DNA of 64,000 bases from Gambelia wislizenii (taxonomy: Eukaryota > Chordata > Lepidosauria > Squamata > Crotaphytidae), in assembly GCA_030847615.1 (NCBI GenBank), contig JAUMIR010000002.1:287970028-288034027 (forward strand), written 5' to 3'. The notes under the pieces were generated by a model. That model saw only the letters and a program-made list of their open reading frames with translations. It was not told the origin of the DNA and made no database searches. Shown here piece by piece: positions 54,639 to 64,000 of this stretch. Each line of letters opens with the position of its first letter. Positions within the stretch are counted from its first letter, which is position 1. Made by a program: the position numbers and the translations under genes.

Positions 54639-54771
54639 GTAAGGCATGTCCAGAATCAAATCTTTCTTGTAGAGAAACAGTCAAGTTATTAAGGAAATGG
54701 GGAACATGTGATGCCTCTTCTGTCTTTTAGAGCCCCTACAGTATTTTTCTCTTCTCACCACGGTGTGTGTC

Positions 54772-55590
54772 CTGTATATCTGTCGTCAAGTTGCCTGTTG
54801 ACGTATGGTGACCCCATGCAAGAAATACTCAAAGGCAGTTTGCTGTTTCCTTCCTCTGATATATAGGGCTCGTCTATATGAGCGGGAGGGATGGGACGGA
54901 TTGCTTTGGCATAGTAGCAATTCACAGCAGCTGCGAACTGTCTTAATGGTTTTATAACCACCATAAACTTTTCATGCCCCCTAGCCAAGATGGTGGCCAC
55001 GAGTGAATTACTTGCACTTTTAAACCTGCCGCTGCTAAAAATTAAGAAAAAATACTATGGTGTGCACAAGCAATATTTCACCTTTTCAAAAGAAAAAAGG
55101 AGAAAAGAGAGGAAAAGACCACCGTTTTTTCGCCTTACCGATCTCTCGCTTAGCTGAAAATCCAACATGGCAGCAGCGGGCACTTGCCCTGTTTGCAAGC
55201 CCCACCCCCATGCTCATCCAGCTAATCAGCTTGCGCTGCCTCTCCTATGGAAAAGCACAGTGATGCGAATGCAACTGTCTTAACGAGTGGACATGTGTAT
55301 TTTCTACGGAGCTTTTTAAAAACTCTGGGAAAAGCTGCGAAGGTTTCCCCGACAGTTTACAGTGGATTTGGCTGCCCTCCTTCTGAATACAATGCATCAG
55401 TGCAAATGTCCATTTAGATAGATCACCTTCCATGCAAATTCCATGAGGATTATTTTGACCGTTTAGACAATCCCATAGCCTATAGTACCAGATATTCATT
55501 GGCAGTCTCCCATCCAAGTACTAACCAGGTCTGACTCTGTTTAGCTTTCAAGATCAGATGAGATCTGGTGCTTTTAGGGTTTTTAGGCCA
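54772..55590 (-). mobile_element. 5S-rRNA-derived SINE split by a hAT-like element
   Basis: The tail ('ttgacgtatggtgaccccat', 'tttgctgtttccttcctctg') lies at 54772-54866 and the 5S part ('cccatccaagtactaaccag', 'tagctttcaagatcagatga') at 55488-55570. They adjoin directly in the intact copy at 48930-49141, so the element 54867-55482 was inserted between them. Confidence 0.85.
54867..55482. mobile_element. hAT-like element, GGGCTCGTCTA ends, nested in a 5S SINE
   Basis: GGGCTCGTCTA on the left mirrors TAGACAATCCC on the right. The interior shares 'caattcacagcagc', 'ccaagatggtggcca', 'aaaatccaacatggcagcag', 'gggcacttgccctg' and 'attccatgaggatta' with 33916 and 51455. Its ends coincide with the break in the host SINE. 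Confidence 0.8.
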
Positions 55591-55654
55591 ATCTCACTAC
55601 AGTACCCCAAGGATAGATCACTGATAAGTTGGAGCAAAAAACAAGGTATGGCAC

Positions 55655-55772
55655 CTCCTTCAAATGTTTCTGGACTGTAGTTTCCATCAGCCCTAGCCAG
55701 GGCGGCCAGTGCTGATGGACAATGGGACCTGTAATCCAACAACATTTGAGGGCCCAGAGGTTGCAGCCCCTG
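55655..55772. mobile_element. hAT-like palindromic MITE
   Basis: 'tcaaatgtttctggactgta' mirrors 'gtaatccaacaacatttgag', and 'ccatcagccc' mirrors 'gctgatgga'. The layout is of the common 'actacaactcccatcag' palindromic MITE type. Ends approximate. Confidence 0.55.
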
Positions 55773-56088
55773 AGATAAAGGTATTCTTATACCAGCTATA
55801 CTGCTGGGTTTAAATCTACCCTAAAATATCCTTCAAATAAATTATTCTTCCATCACTTCTTGGATTTTTGAGCAGAAATAACACTTCACAGCTGATCTGG
55901 CTTAGGGTTGTGCCTGGACTACCAAAGAAAACCTCAGCCAATTTACTATCTATAATCTCACCAAATTGTACTTTTCCTTAGCAATTTGGTGATAGGGTCA
56001 ACAACATCATCATGGGTATAATATCAGCTTATTAGAGTCAAATTGCAATGTTATTCCCCCAGGACTGGAAGGAAGGGGCTAAACCAGT

Positions 56089-56273
56089 GTTTCTCAACCA
56101 GGGTTCCCTGGAACCCTAGGGTTCCCCAAGAGTTTGCTAGGGGTTCCTCAAGAGATTGTGATGGGGGGGGAAGCAATAGCAGTATATAGAATAGTGTTTA
56201 GGCAGGGGTTCCCTGAAAACTGAAAATTATTTCAAGGGTTCCTCCAGGATAAAAAGGTTGAGAAAGGCTGGGC
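56089..56273. mobile_element. hAT-like MITE (CAGTGTTTCTCAACC ends)
   Basis: CAGTGTTTCTCAACC on the left is inverted to GGTTGAGAAAGGCTG on the right. The interior has 'agggttcc' repeats and a G-run. Non-coding. Confidence 0.8.
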
Positions 56274-56984
56274 TAAACATCCCTCTGCCTCAGTGCTGCT
56301 ACTCCACATTAAGAATATTATTGTTTTACACACACATTAAAAATTGTAGTGAAAGACATTTTTGTCACTCGTTGCCTGTTGTGAATAGTTACTGTCTTGT
56401 GAGTCATAACAAGAAGCAGTAGCTCCTAGGGTTAGAAAATGGAAACAGAAGTCCTTCGGTTGTCTTGTTGCTGGGGTTAAAAAAATAGATGCAGAAGCTT
56501 CTTTCAGCCTCCTTGGCAGAAAGTCCATTGGGGAGTTCAGTGGACATAGGTTGTTGCTAGGTGTGGGCTGATGTTGTTTTCCAGCAGACTTGGCTGTAAT
56601 GCTTACAGAAAGGCACATCTGTAAACTAGCCTGAACATACAAAGTGATCCCAGAACAATGTATGAACTGTCATACATAGGCCCCACTCTTTCTCTTCTTT
56701 GCCGGGGAGGCTATAAAATTAAAGGCTCATATCAACATTTGTGATGGCACTCTAGTAAAGTATCTACATTCTGGGATACAGTCTTTTTTGAAATAAATAA
56801 TACCATTAACCAGCATCTTACAAAGAATCCAGAACTGGCACCTCCTGGGTTCTTTCTAGGTGACCATGGAAAAGCATCTCACAAACTCTCAATTGGTTAT
56901 TTATTGGTAACTGCCAGATTGGTCATCACTAGATTTTGGAATGATTTAAAGGTGACATCTGTGACAACCAGGTATAAAAAGATA

Positions 56985-57547
56985 CTAGCTGGACCCGGCG
57001 TACCATATGCTGCTCTCCTGGAATTGTTGAGGGTGACTCCCTCTGTTGCCCTGCCACCACCGTGGCTGCCACTGCAGCCACCACCACCACCACAAGTTGA
57101 CTGCCTGGGTTCCATCGCAGTGGCATCCGCTGCCTCCACCACCAGTTGACTGCCTGGTCCTATTGCAGTGGGGGCAGAGCTGTCCTGCCGCTGCCACCGC
57201 CGCAAGTTGGCTGCCTGGGTCCCATTGCAGCGGTGGCAGTGGCAGCCCACCACCGCCATCAGTTGACTGCCTGGGTGCTGTTGCATCAGCAGTAGTGCCG
57301 TCCCACCACTGCCAGTTGAGTGTAGCTCATGACTGGTGAGTGGCTGAGGGAGTGAGAGCAGGGAGCGACCCTTGTGAGGCTGGGTGTGTAGATTTGCATT
57401 GAGTGGCAGGAGTGGATTGTGAGGTGGAAATGGAATTTGCTTGTGGGTGGTTATTGGTTGGGTGTTTCCTGAGCAGCCAATCAGTACATTGGGAGAGGAA
57501 ACATACCTAGGCCTATTGTACATACCCAAGCCATTTTTATATATAGA
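56985..57547 (-). mobile_element. Non-autonomous Helitron-like element
   Basis: On the minus strand it begins A|TCTATATATAAAAATGGC and ends GGGTCCAGCTAG|T, fitting the Helitron A|TC...CTRR|T rule without target duplication. The interior has 'aaccacccacaagcaaattcc' and repeated 'ccaggcagtcaact' blocks with CAG/CCG-rich spacers, shared with 10488 and 37259. No helicase frame. Confidence 0.72.
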
Positions 57548-58726
57548 TGGCAACTATCTCTGATTGAAAAATTAACTAACCATCTTCAAATAGCCAAAGG
57601 AAGGAAGGAAAACACAAGTTTATTATGATTTAGAATTGTTTTGTTGAATATATGGGGTGGGGGTGGAGGGAAGATAATATTGGTCTTCCAAGAGAATTTG
57701 AGAATTTTTTTGGACATCTTTTCTTTTGGTATTATGGCTGTGTAACTTAATTGAAAAGTAATTTTGTGTACCGCTGCCAGAGGAGGGGGCAGGATCAGAG
57801 ATGATGTTACAATAAAGAATCAATTTTAAAAATTTAAAAAGTGATCTCAGGATGTGATTCAGTAGGCCAATGGGACTAAGATGATGCCTCTAGTGAAAGC
57901 TGTATTTTGAGACTACTGTGACATAGGTAGGAAAAATTTAGCAATTTTCTTGAGCATTTTGATCAGATGCAAAAGAGGACAGGTCTCCTACATCTTTAAA
58001 ACTGGGTAAATTTCAGCAGGTGCAGCCCTGTCCCCTTCTACATCTGACTATCTTAATTTTCTCAAACCAACCCACCCACCCACTCCAGAATCCACCCAAC
58101 AATTTTGTACCATGCCTAAATGATATATTTGTTTTTAAAACATTGCTTTTTGTTCTCATGTTAGGTACAATTTTCCTCCTTAATTTCTTATACCAATATA
58201 CCTATTGTTATTGGTATGGACAATTTAAAAACCTTAATAGATTACTTATGGGGGTGGTGGAATTGGAGAGATACCTGGATTGGAGAGATAAATTTTTATC
58301 CTCAGTCTGTCAGCAAGCAAGTTCAGTGGATGTAATTTTATTCTATCTACAGTGCCTAGTCAAATGCTAGAGAAGGTGCTCTAGAAATAATAGACATAGA
58401 AATTAAAGTTAGTGTCAAGATCAGAACATTTTAAAGCAGAGAGGGGAACTTTGCTGCCTTTCAGAAGTTTGTGGGACTTGTGACTTTCATTATCCCTCAC
58501 CACTGGCTATGCCAATTAGGACGGATAGGAGTGGAAGTTTTAACTGTTTCTAGAGAGCCACAAGTTGCCTGCCTCTATTTTGACTTTTTTAAAAAATTGC
58601 AGACTTGCTTTCCTTTGGTATTTTGGCCTATAAATATTCTGAGCCCTTCTTCAGAGATGTATTCAAAAAGCAGTCTGCAGAAATTTCTGATAGCCAATCT
58701 CCAGTATAACTTGATATTGGGTAGTT

Positions 58727-58895
58727 ATTTGCCATCAAATCAACTTCAACTTCATATGGTGACCCTATGAATGAGAGACCTTCATGGAGCTCTAGTCATC
58801 AACTGCTTTTTTCAGATTTTGCAAACTCAGGGCCATGGCTTCCTTAATTGAATCAATCCATCTGTAGTGCAGTTTCCCTCTTTTCCTAACTTACA
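58727..58895 (-). mobile_element. BovB/RTE-type 3-prime fragment or SINE tail
   Basis: 'gccatcaaatcaacttcaac', 'ttcatatggtgaccctatga' and 'ttgaatcaatccatctgtag' are typical of the antisense 3-prime part of BovB/RTE-type elements and their SINEs. Limits approximate. Confidence 0.55.
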
Positions 58896-60484
58896 GAACA
58901 ACTTAGGCTGAATCCATATGAGAGCTGTATCCCAGCTCCAGTGCTTAGCATCCTGCCCTAGTTTGGCCCCATTAATGTTACACTCACTCCTTTTAATCTG
59001 AACTCAAATTGGTTTTGAAAGCCACACAGTTACCTCACCCTGAAGTCTCCTCAGTATAAAAGGGCATTTCTACCATTTTCATGTGTTCAGTGTTGGATTA
59101 TTTTAGGTCACATGACTATAGTAGCTATGTTTATTTTCTTCCCGGCATGCATACGGATATACGTATATTCACATATCCATATAAACTAATAGTCTTTCTT
59201 GTTTTCCTGTCATTTTTACCACCCACCTGCACTCCCATTGGATGGTTCACCAGGCTCTCTTGCCCCACTTTGCTTCTTTCCCCCCTCTGTATTCTCCAAT
59301 AGAGCTGTAATCCTCTGCTCATTTACCTGGGAGTAAGTCCCACTGAACTCGTTTGGACTTACTTCTGTGTAGGAATGTATAAAATTTCACTGTTAATGAA
59401 CGGTGGGGCAGAAGTGTTGTTGGGATGCTTGGGGGTCCTTCGGATGGAGGAAGGGGTCGATCTCTGATTGTTCACAATTTGAGCCTGGCAAGGGTGGGAG
59501 ATTAGCAAAGTTCATGATGAGAAGAGTTCCAAGGAGGTTTACCTTGGCATCCATGTCCCGCAAGTGTAGTATCAACATTTTAAAAAGTTCGGTGTATGTA
59601 TGTATGCATGCAAATATACACATATTTGTATAGCCAAAGGCTCACAGGGCTTCCCTTTGGCTATTCAAATATGCTGATATATGCATGCATAAATACACTG
59701 AACTACCAAAAAAATGTCAACACTATGTTTGCCGGACATGGATGCCAAGATAAGCCCCTTTGGGCCCCTTCCTGCCATGAACTTTGTCTACCTCTCACCC
59801 ATAGATGCACTGAATGTTAGTTCTGAAAGGTACACTTTTGTTTCAGAAGCCCTGCAAGCCTTCGTTTTTTTGGATATTCCCATACATACACTTAACATAC
59901 AAAAATGGAGACACCACGCTTGCTGGACCTAGGTAACCACCCACCCATCTGTCCCACCTTCCAACCACACTACCCCCAGATTCCACCCCAATCCCAATTT
60001 AGGGCACAGGGCACATGTTTTTCCTAGAAATTGCAGAGTAAAATTGTTTTTTTTAAAAAAATCACATTAAAGCCTTCTGGCATCTAAAAGAAATGCTTTC
60101 ATTTTGAAACCGGAGGAATGTCTTGTGTTCCCACAGGATTGGGACTGAGGTATGGTTGAATTATTTTGGCAGGTGTGGATTCAGTCTTAGCGGTGGCTAA
60201 AACTGTCTTTATCAGAGAGTACTTTATCAGAAATTTCTGCAGAATGATTTTCCAGTAAATCTCAGGAAAAGGCCTCAGAATATTTTGGGGTGAAACGCAT
60301 CGGGCTTTTTGCAATTAAATGTAACTTTATAGAATTTTTAGATGGGTCATCTTCTTTTATGGGATTTTGTTGTTGTTGTTGTCGTATGCTCTCCAGTTTT
60401 TGCCTTTCTCACCCCTGCTTTAAACCAGACCAGATTGATACATTTGGATTTAATATGTTCTTTGTTTCTCATCTCTGCCTCCAG

Positions 60485-60576
60485 GACTTGAAGAGATTCC
60501 AAGCTCAGAAGAACCAGAAATTCCTAAGTTCCTGGAAAATGACCATTTGGAACAGGAGTATTATAGCTCTCTTTAA
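60485..60576 (+). CDS. HEMGN: Hemogen, last coding exon
   Basis: After completing Gly156 it encodes LEEIPSSEEPEIPKFLENDH and then LEQEYYSSL, with stop TAA at 60574-60576. The pattern EEP.IP..L...H.E...YS..L matches the C-terminal end of mammalian hemogen, the acidic part associated with transactivation. The join from exon 3 is in phase, and the acceptor 'ctctgcctccag' is strong. Confidence 0.85.
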
Positions 60577-60665
60577 TTTAAAACCTGGAGTGCAGGCAGT
60601 AATTGTAGCTGATTGGCATGAAAACACTGTTAGAATGTAGGATACCCGCTGTTCTTGTGTGCACA

Positions 60666-60671
60666 ATTAAA
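60666..60671 (+). terminator. HEMGN: Possible HEMGN polyadenylation signal
   Basis: ATTAAA about 90 bp after the stop codon, followed by a GT/T-rich stretch ('gaatttgtttttatgtag'). AATAAA occurs only further on (near 61121). The true site is not proven. Confidence 0.4.
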
Positions 60672-60676
60672 ATCAG

Positions 60677-61862
60677 TGGTCTCTGAATTTGTTTTTATGT
60701 AGCGTCCCCATTTATCCCTGACATGCGAATTGATTATGGCACTTCCCAGTTCATCAAGAGCTCAGAGGCTCTGGGGCAATAATAGCACTAACTTAGCCTT
60801 GGCTCCTTGTGGAGAGGAAAGCACTAAAGATTTATGTAATTTTTGATTATTTGAAAATATTCCATGGCACTACAGCACAAGTAGAGACAAGCCCAATGCA
60901 TACTCTAGGCAGTAGACCTACTATCTTACATTGGATTTCCAGAGCAACGTGTCTCAATGTACTTAGCTCATACTCTCAGCCTCTCTCAGCACAAATCTCT
61001 CTCTTTTTCTCTCTCTCTTTCACACACACACACACACACACACACCACTACCAAGTCCCCCAAGTTCAAAGAGGAAAGGGTATATTACTTTCTAATCACT
61101 GATAGCCTCCCTCATACAAAATAATAAAGAGATATCTCCCAAATATTTTCTAAGCACTAGCTCCCATTGAGGAAACATCTCCACCTCCTGTCACTTTGGG
61201 CCATTAACAAGCCATCTGCTCGCTCATAGGAGTCAGCTTTTCCAAGTAAAGGCTTCATAAGAGTACATAGAATCCAGAAAGCACACTAAAGCAGAGCAGT
61301 GAATGTCAATTTATTAATCACTGGACAACTACAAAAAGGAAAGATTAAGGGAGGCTTTGGGCAACTCCCTCCCTTCCTCACTCAGTGGTGGTGGGTGATT
61401 CCATATTAATACCCACAGGTGGTAAATCTGTTTTGGGTTTTACTCTGAACCTTAAAGGAGCCATTCAAGGTGTGGAACCCATTTTGGAGATAGGGTTTAA
61501 TGTAATGGATAGTTTCTTTCAAGTTCAGACTAGAGCCCAAAGTGGATTTATCACCCACTGATATGAAAACCACCAGTCTCCTCTGCCTCCATTCATGCTT
61601 CTTACATCTAGGAAGGAGGACAATAAACAATGGAGAACAGCAAGTTAGGAAGAGATTATCTCCTTGCCTCTACCCTTTTCTTCCCCCATTGACTATTTGC
61701 CTTGTCTAAAATAGTAAAACTAGGTGGTACCACTTTTAAATTCAAACGGGGACTCTTATGACTGAGTGCTATTCATTAAAAAAACAAAAACAAAAACAAA
61801 ATCTCAACCCCCCCAAAAATAGATACCATGGAGATAGATTCTAGCCTAGTCTTTGAGATATA
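60677..61862. other. Downstream of HEMGN, nothing recognised
   Basis: Contains a (CA)n microsatellite at 61021-61043 and an A-rich run near 61780-61800. In human the next gene on this side would be TRMO, but no exon of it is recognised here. Confidence 0.4.
61021..61043. repeat. (CA)n microsatellite
   Basis: An uninterrupted CA run, preceded by a CT-rich tract. Confidence 0.95.
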
Positions 61863-62093
61863 CAGTTGTCCCTCCACATTCATGGATTTGACATTCACGG
61901 ATTTGAGTATTCACGGCTTGAAAAATATTCTTAAAAAAATAACAATCCTAATAGCAAACCTTGATTTTGCCATCTTATATAAGGGACACCATTTTGCTCT
62001 GCCATTGCATATAATGGGACTTGAGTATTCACGGATTTGGGTATTCACGGGGGGTCCTGGAACCAAACCCCAGCGAATGTGAAGGGACAACTG
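61863..62093 (+). mobile_element. Tigger-like (TcMar) MITE
   Basis: CAGTTGTCCCTCCACATTC and GAATGTGAAGGGACAACTG are a perfectly inverted 19-bp pair, flanked by TA at 61861-61862 and 62094-62095. It is the best preserved MITE in the window. Its termini are the closest to those of the two array-bearing composites. Confidence 0.95.
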
Positions 62094-62353
62094 TATACAT
62101 ATTCTATGCATAGGAATCCATTTTTAGGAGGGGCTTAGGTAACGAAGGCCAGCTCAAGTCATTTTGATGTCAGGGGAGGAGGTTCAATCCATCCCTCCAG
62201 TCCAAGTTCAGAAGCTGGCTAGAATAGGGATTGAATCTCCCTTCAGCCCTGCAATGAGATAGTGTCCACCATGACACCAGAGGCAGCGAAACTCAGTTTA
62301 GAGGTCCCAGGAGAGGTTGCCTGGCATATACAGAGCTTGGAAATAAACTATTA

Positions 62354-62412
62354 CAGTTGTTCCTCCCCATTTGTGGATTAAGCATTCACAGTTTGATTAT
62401 TCAGGGATTACT
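62354..62412. mobile_element. Tigger-like terminal fragment
   Basis: 'acagttgttcctccccattt' followed by 'attcagggattactgta' resembles one end of the same MITE families. It may be the left end of a longer G-rich element that runs to about 62870. Undecided. Confidence 0.4.
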
Positions 62413-63137
62413 GTATTTGCCTCCACTGCCCTGCACCATTTTTAACAGGGGCTTTGATAACACCAGTGCAGCTGGGAGGAAATCAAACTGGTGGGGTGGC
62501 TGGGCCTCACGTGGAGGGAAGGGGATGGGATGGGGGAGCGGAAAGAGGGAGAGTATGTGCATGCAGTTCCTTGCTCATATGGGCGAGCAGCAGGATGGGG
62601 GGGGGTTCGAGGAGGGAGGGTGCATGCATTCACTCACTCACACAGGCGGGAGTCCCCTTTCTCCCTCCGCTTGCTCCCTCCCATCCCCTTCCCCCCTGCC
62701 TGCCTTTGTGAGTAAGGGAGGAAATGCACACATGGCGGTACAGGTACCTTTTTGTGTGTGCTAAGTTCGGGGTTTTTTTGAGGGGGGGGTAGAGATACCA
62801 GTATTTTTTTCCCACTTTTGCAGGGGGGACTGCACCCCTCCCCTCTGTAAAACTTGAGGACTTACTATATTTTTCTTGGATTACAACTTTCAGAATCCCA
62901 TAAACAGCATCGCCAGTGGTTTCTTGCCCCACTACCAACCTGAGATGATGTCTCCATCTGCCTAACAGCAGGGCCAGCTTTGCAGGGAAGGTTTATTGTT
63001 TTAGTGATAAGTAGAGTGCTATGGATATATAAAAGGATCCTTACTTCCTGTCTTGTGCCAAGTGTTTAAAGGGAGAGGCAGAAAGTTGCAGAAGGAGGAA
63101 ATAATCACTCCACTAACTCCTCAAACTAGGGACATGT
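62413..63137. other. GC-rich intergenic sequence, no gene seen
   Basis: G-rich blocks (62500-62600, 62783-62830) and CT-rich blocks (62660-62700). Short open frames without domains. Confidence 0.35.
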
Positions 63138-63295
63138 ACAGGCATCAGACCCCATCTGATCTTGGAGAATAAGCAGGGGGGTTAAGGAATACCAGGTGCT
63201 GTAGGCTGTATTTCATAGGAAGGAGAAAGCAAAGCACCTCTGAGTATTCCTTGCCTAACAAAACCCTATGAAATTAATGGGGTGGCCACAATTAG
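63138..63295 (+). mobile_element. 5S-rRNA-derived SINE
   Basis: 'catctgatcttggag', 'aataagcag', 'ggaataccaggtgctgtagg' follow the 5S rRNA order, with an internal deletion. The tail 'aaaaccctatgaaattaatg', 'gggtggccacaa' matches that of the copy at 48930 in the reverse direction. Confidence 0.85.
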
Positions 63296-63471
63296 ACAGG
63301 CAATATGAAGGCACACATGGTGCACATATACACACACCTTCTGGGCCTTTCTGATCTAAAAGGCAGAAGAGGAGGCAAGAGTGCCATCCAGTGTTGTCAT
63401 CATATTGAGATATGGACTGTTTGTTATGAGTTTGCTGCCAAGTGACATTGACCAGAAAATGGCTATTCTCT

Positions 63472-63725
63472 CTTAGAGCCTTATCACACAAGGGAAGGAA
63501 AGCAGCTTTAAAGGCTGAGAATAGCGTGGCCTGCCTTGCCTTATTGCATGATGTCTGTGTGCTTCAGCTGTCCTTCTATTCTGGTCCTGTGGAAGACAGC
63601 AGTAAATGCAAGTCTTTTTGCTAACTGGAAAAATCGGTTAGCAAAAAGACTCACCTTTACCACAGTCTTCTATGGGACTGGAATGAGAGAACAGCTGAAA
63701 CACACTGATGTCATGTGATAAGGCA
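63472..63725. repeat. Long inverted repeat (foldback MITE-like)
   Basis: 'tctttttgctaac' and 'gttagcaaaaagac' bracket a loop of about 12 nt. Outward, 'cctgtggaagac' pairs with 'gtcttctatggg' and 'gtgtgcttcagctgt' with 'acagctgaaacacac'. The outer end 'agagccttatcacac' resembles the terminus of the MITE at 10243. Related to 8990-9320. Confidence 0.78.
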
Positions 63726-64000
63726 GGGCTGGACATACTACTCTCACGCTTTACTTCCACTTCCCTTCCCTCATGCAATAAACCCCTTAATCTGAATAAA
63801 GTTAAATTTTAAAAATGGATTTATATTTGACAGTATTTAAACACATTTACTGACTGACTACTTCTAATTACTGATCACTGTGATTACTCTTGCTTTAAAT
63901 ACTCCTGCTATACAGGAAGCCCCCTGCTTATCCAACAGGTTATGGACTGCAGAAGTGTCAGAAACCAGTTGGTCAAAAAGCAGAATACATGTAGAGAACA
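63726..64000. other. Intergenic sequence, nothing recognised
   Basis: A 'ctatacaggaagccccctgcttatccaacaggtt' stretch near 63910 may be the start of another Tigger-like element cut by the window edge. Confidence 0.35.

Larger units (their letters stand above)
54639..60484 (+). other. HEMGN: HEMGN intron 3
   Basis: GTAAGG donor and 'ctctgcctccag' acceptor. It holds a hAT-like element inside a 5S SINE (54772-55590), two MITEs (55655-55772, 56089-56273), a Helitron-like element (56985-57547) and a BovB-like 3-prime fragment (58727-58895). The rest (57548-58726, 58896-60484) shows no recognised feature. An extra phase 1-1 exon cannot be excluded but none is seen. Confidence 0.7.

Noticed and set aside
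54639..54730. Read-through of hemogen exon 3 to the stop at 54730
   Set aside because: A strong GTAAGG donor at 54639 joins in phase to an exon encoding the conserved hemogen C-terminus.
56904..57553. Frames of 218 and 97 codons near 57 kb
   Set aside because: They lie within the Helitron-like element, whose CAG/CCG repeats open frames; no domain.
63138..63220. A 5S rRNA gene
   Set aside because: Internal deletion and a retroposon tail show it is a 5S-derived SINE.
60677..64000. TRMO, expected next to HEMGN from human synteny
   Set aside because: No residue pattern of that protein was found on either strand up to the right edge.

Overview
The window is vertebrate nuclear DNA, most probably from a squamate reptile (an iguanian lizard is plausible but not shown). 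The clues are BovB/RTE LINE fragments, BovB-tailed tRNA SINEs of the Sauria type with (ACA)n tails, 5S-rRNA-derived SINEs, DIRS tyrosine-recombinase retrotransposons, reptile-like L1 and CR1, and many Tigger-like and hAT-like MITEs. It is not a bacterial or viral window.

Two host genes are recognisable, arranged head to head. ANP32B lies on the minus strand: its first coding exon (5338-5391, 18 codons) sits in a CpG island (about 4440-5900), and bases 1-5337 are its first intron; later exons lie beyond the left edge. HEMGN (hemogen) lies on the plus strand with four coding exons (47261-47342, 50932-51025, 54349-54638, 60485-60576) that join in phase into a 185-residue reading frame. The same divergent ANP32B/HEMGN order is known in human 9q22, which supports both calls. 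An AGATAAG motif and a GC box lie 125-145 bp upstream of the HEMGN start codon.

The 42 kb between the genes (5.4-47.2 kb) is a stack of nested mobile elements. (a) 11.2-17.2 kb is a decayed DIRS element, broken by a Tigger-like composite, a LINE tail and a SINE. (b) 17.2-25.6 kb is a nearly complete antisense L1, itself broken by a second Tigger-like composite. (c) 25.6-27.0 kb is an internally deleted DIRS that keeps its recombinase. (d) 27.0-30.5 kb holds BovB copies on both strands with a Harbinger-like foldback inserted in one. (e) 38.7-46.7 kb is a sense L1 3-prime fragment split by a DIRS element with full terminal-repeat architecture. The HEMGN introns carry further MITEs, SINEs, CR1 and a Helitron-like element.

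The most unusual structure is a pair of about 2.5 kb elements (12190-14624 and 19275-21952, opposite orientation). Each has Tigger-like ends and TA target duplications. Each is filled with about 30 tandem copies of a 74-bp GC-rich unit that pairs a perfect 17-bp hairpin with a G-quadruplex-type G-run. The very long open frames there (up to about 850 codons, on both strands) follow from the repeat and are not host genes. Coordinates of decayed elements are approximate unless a target duplication or paired terminus is cited.
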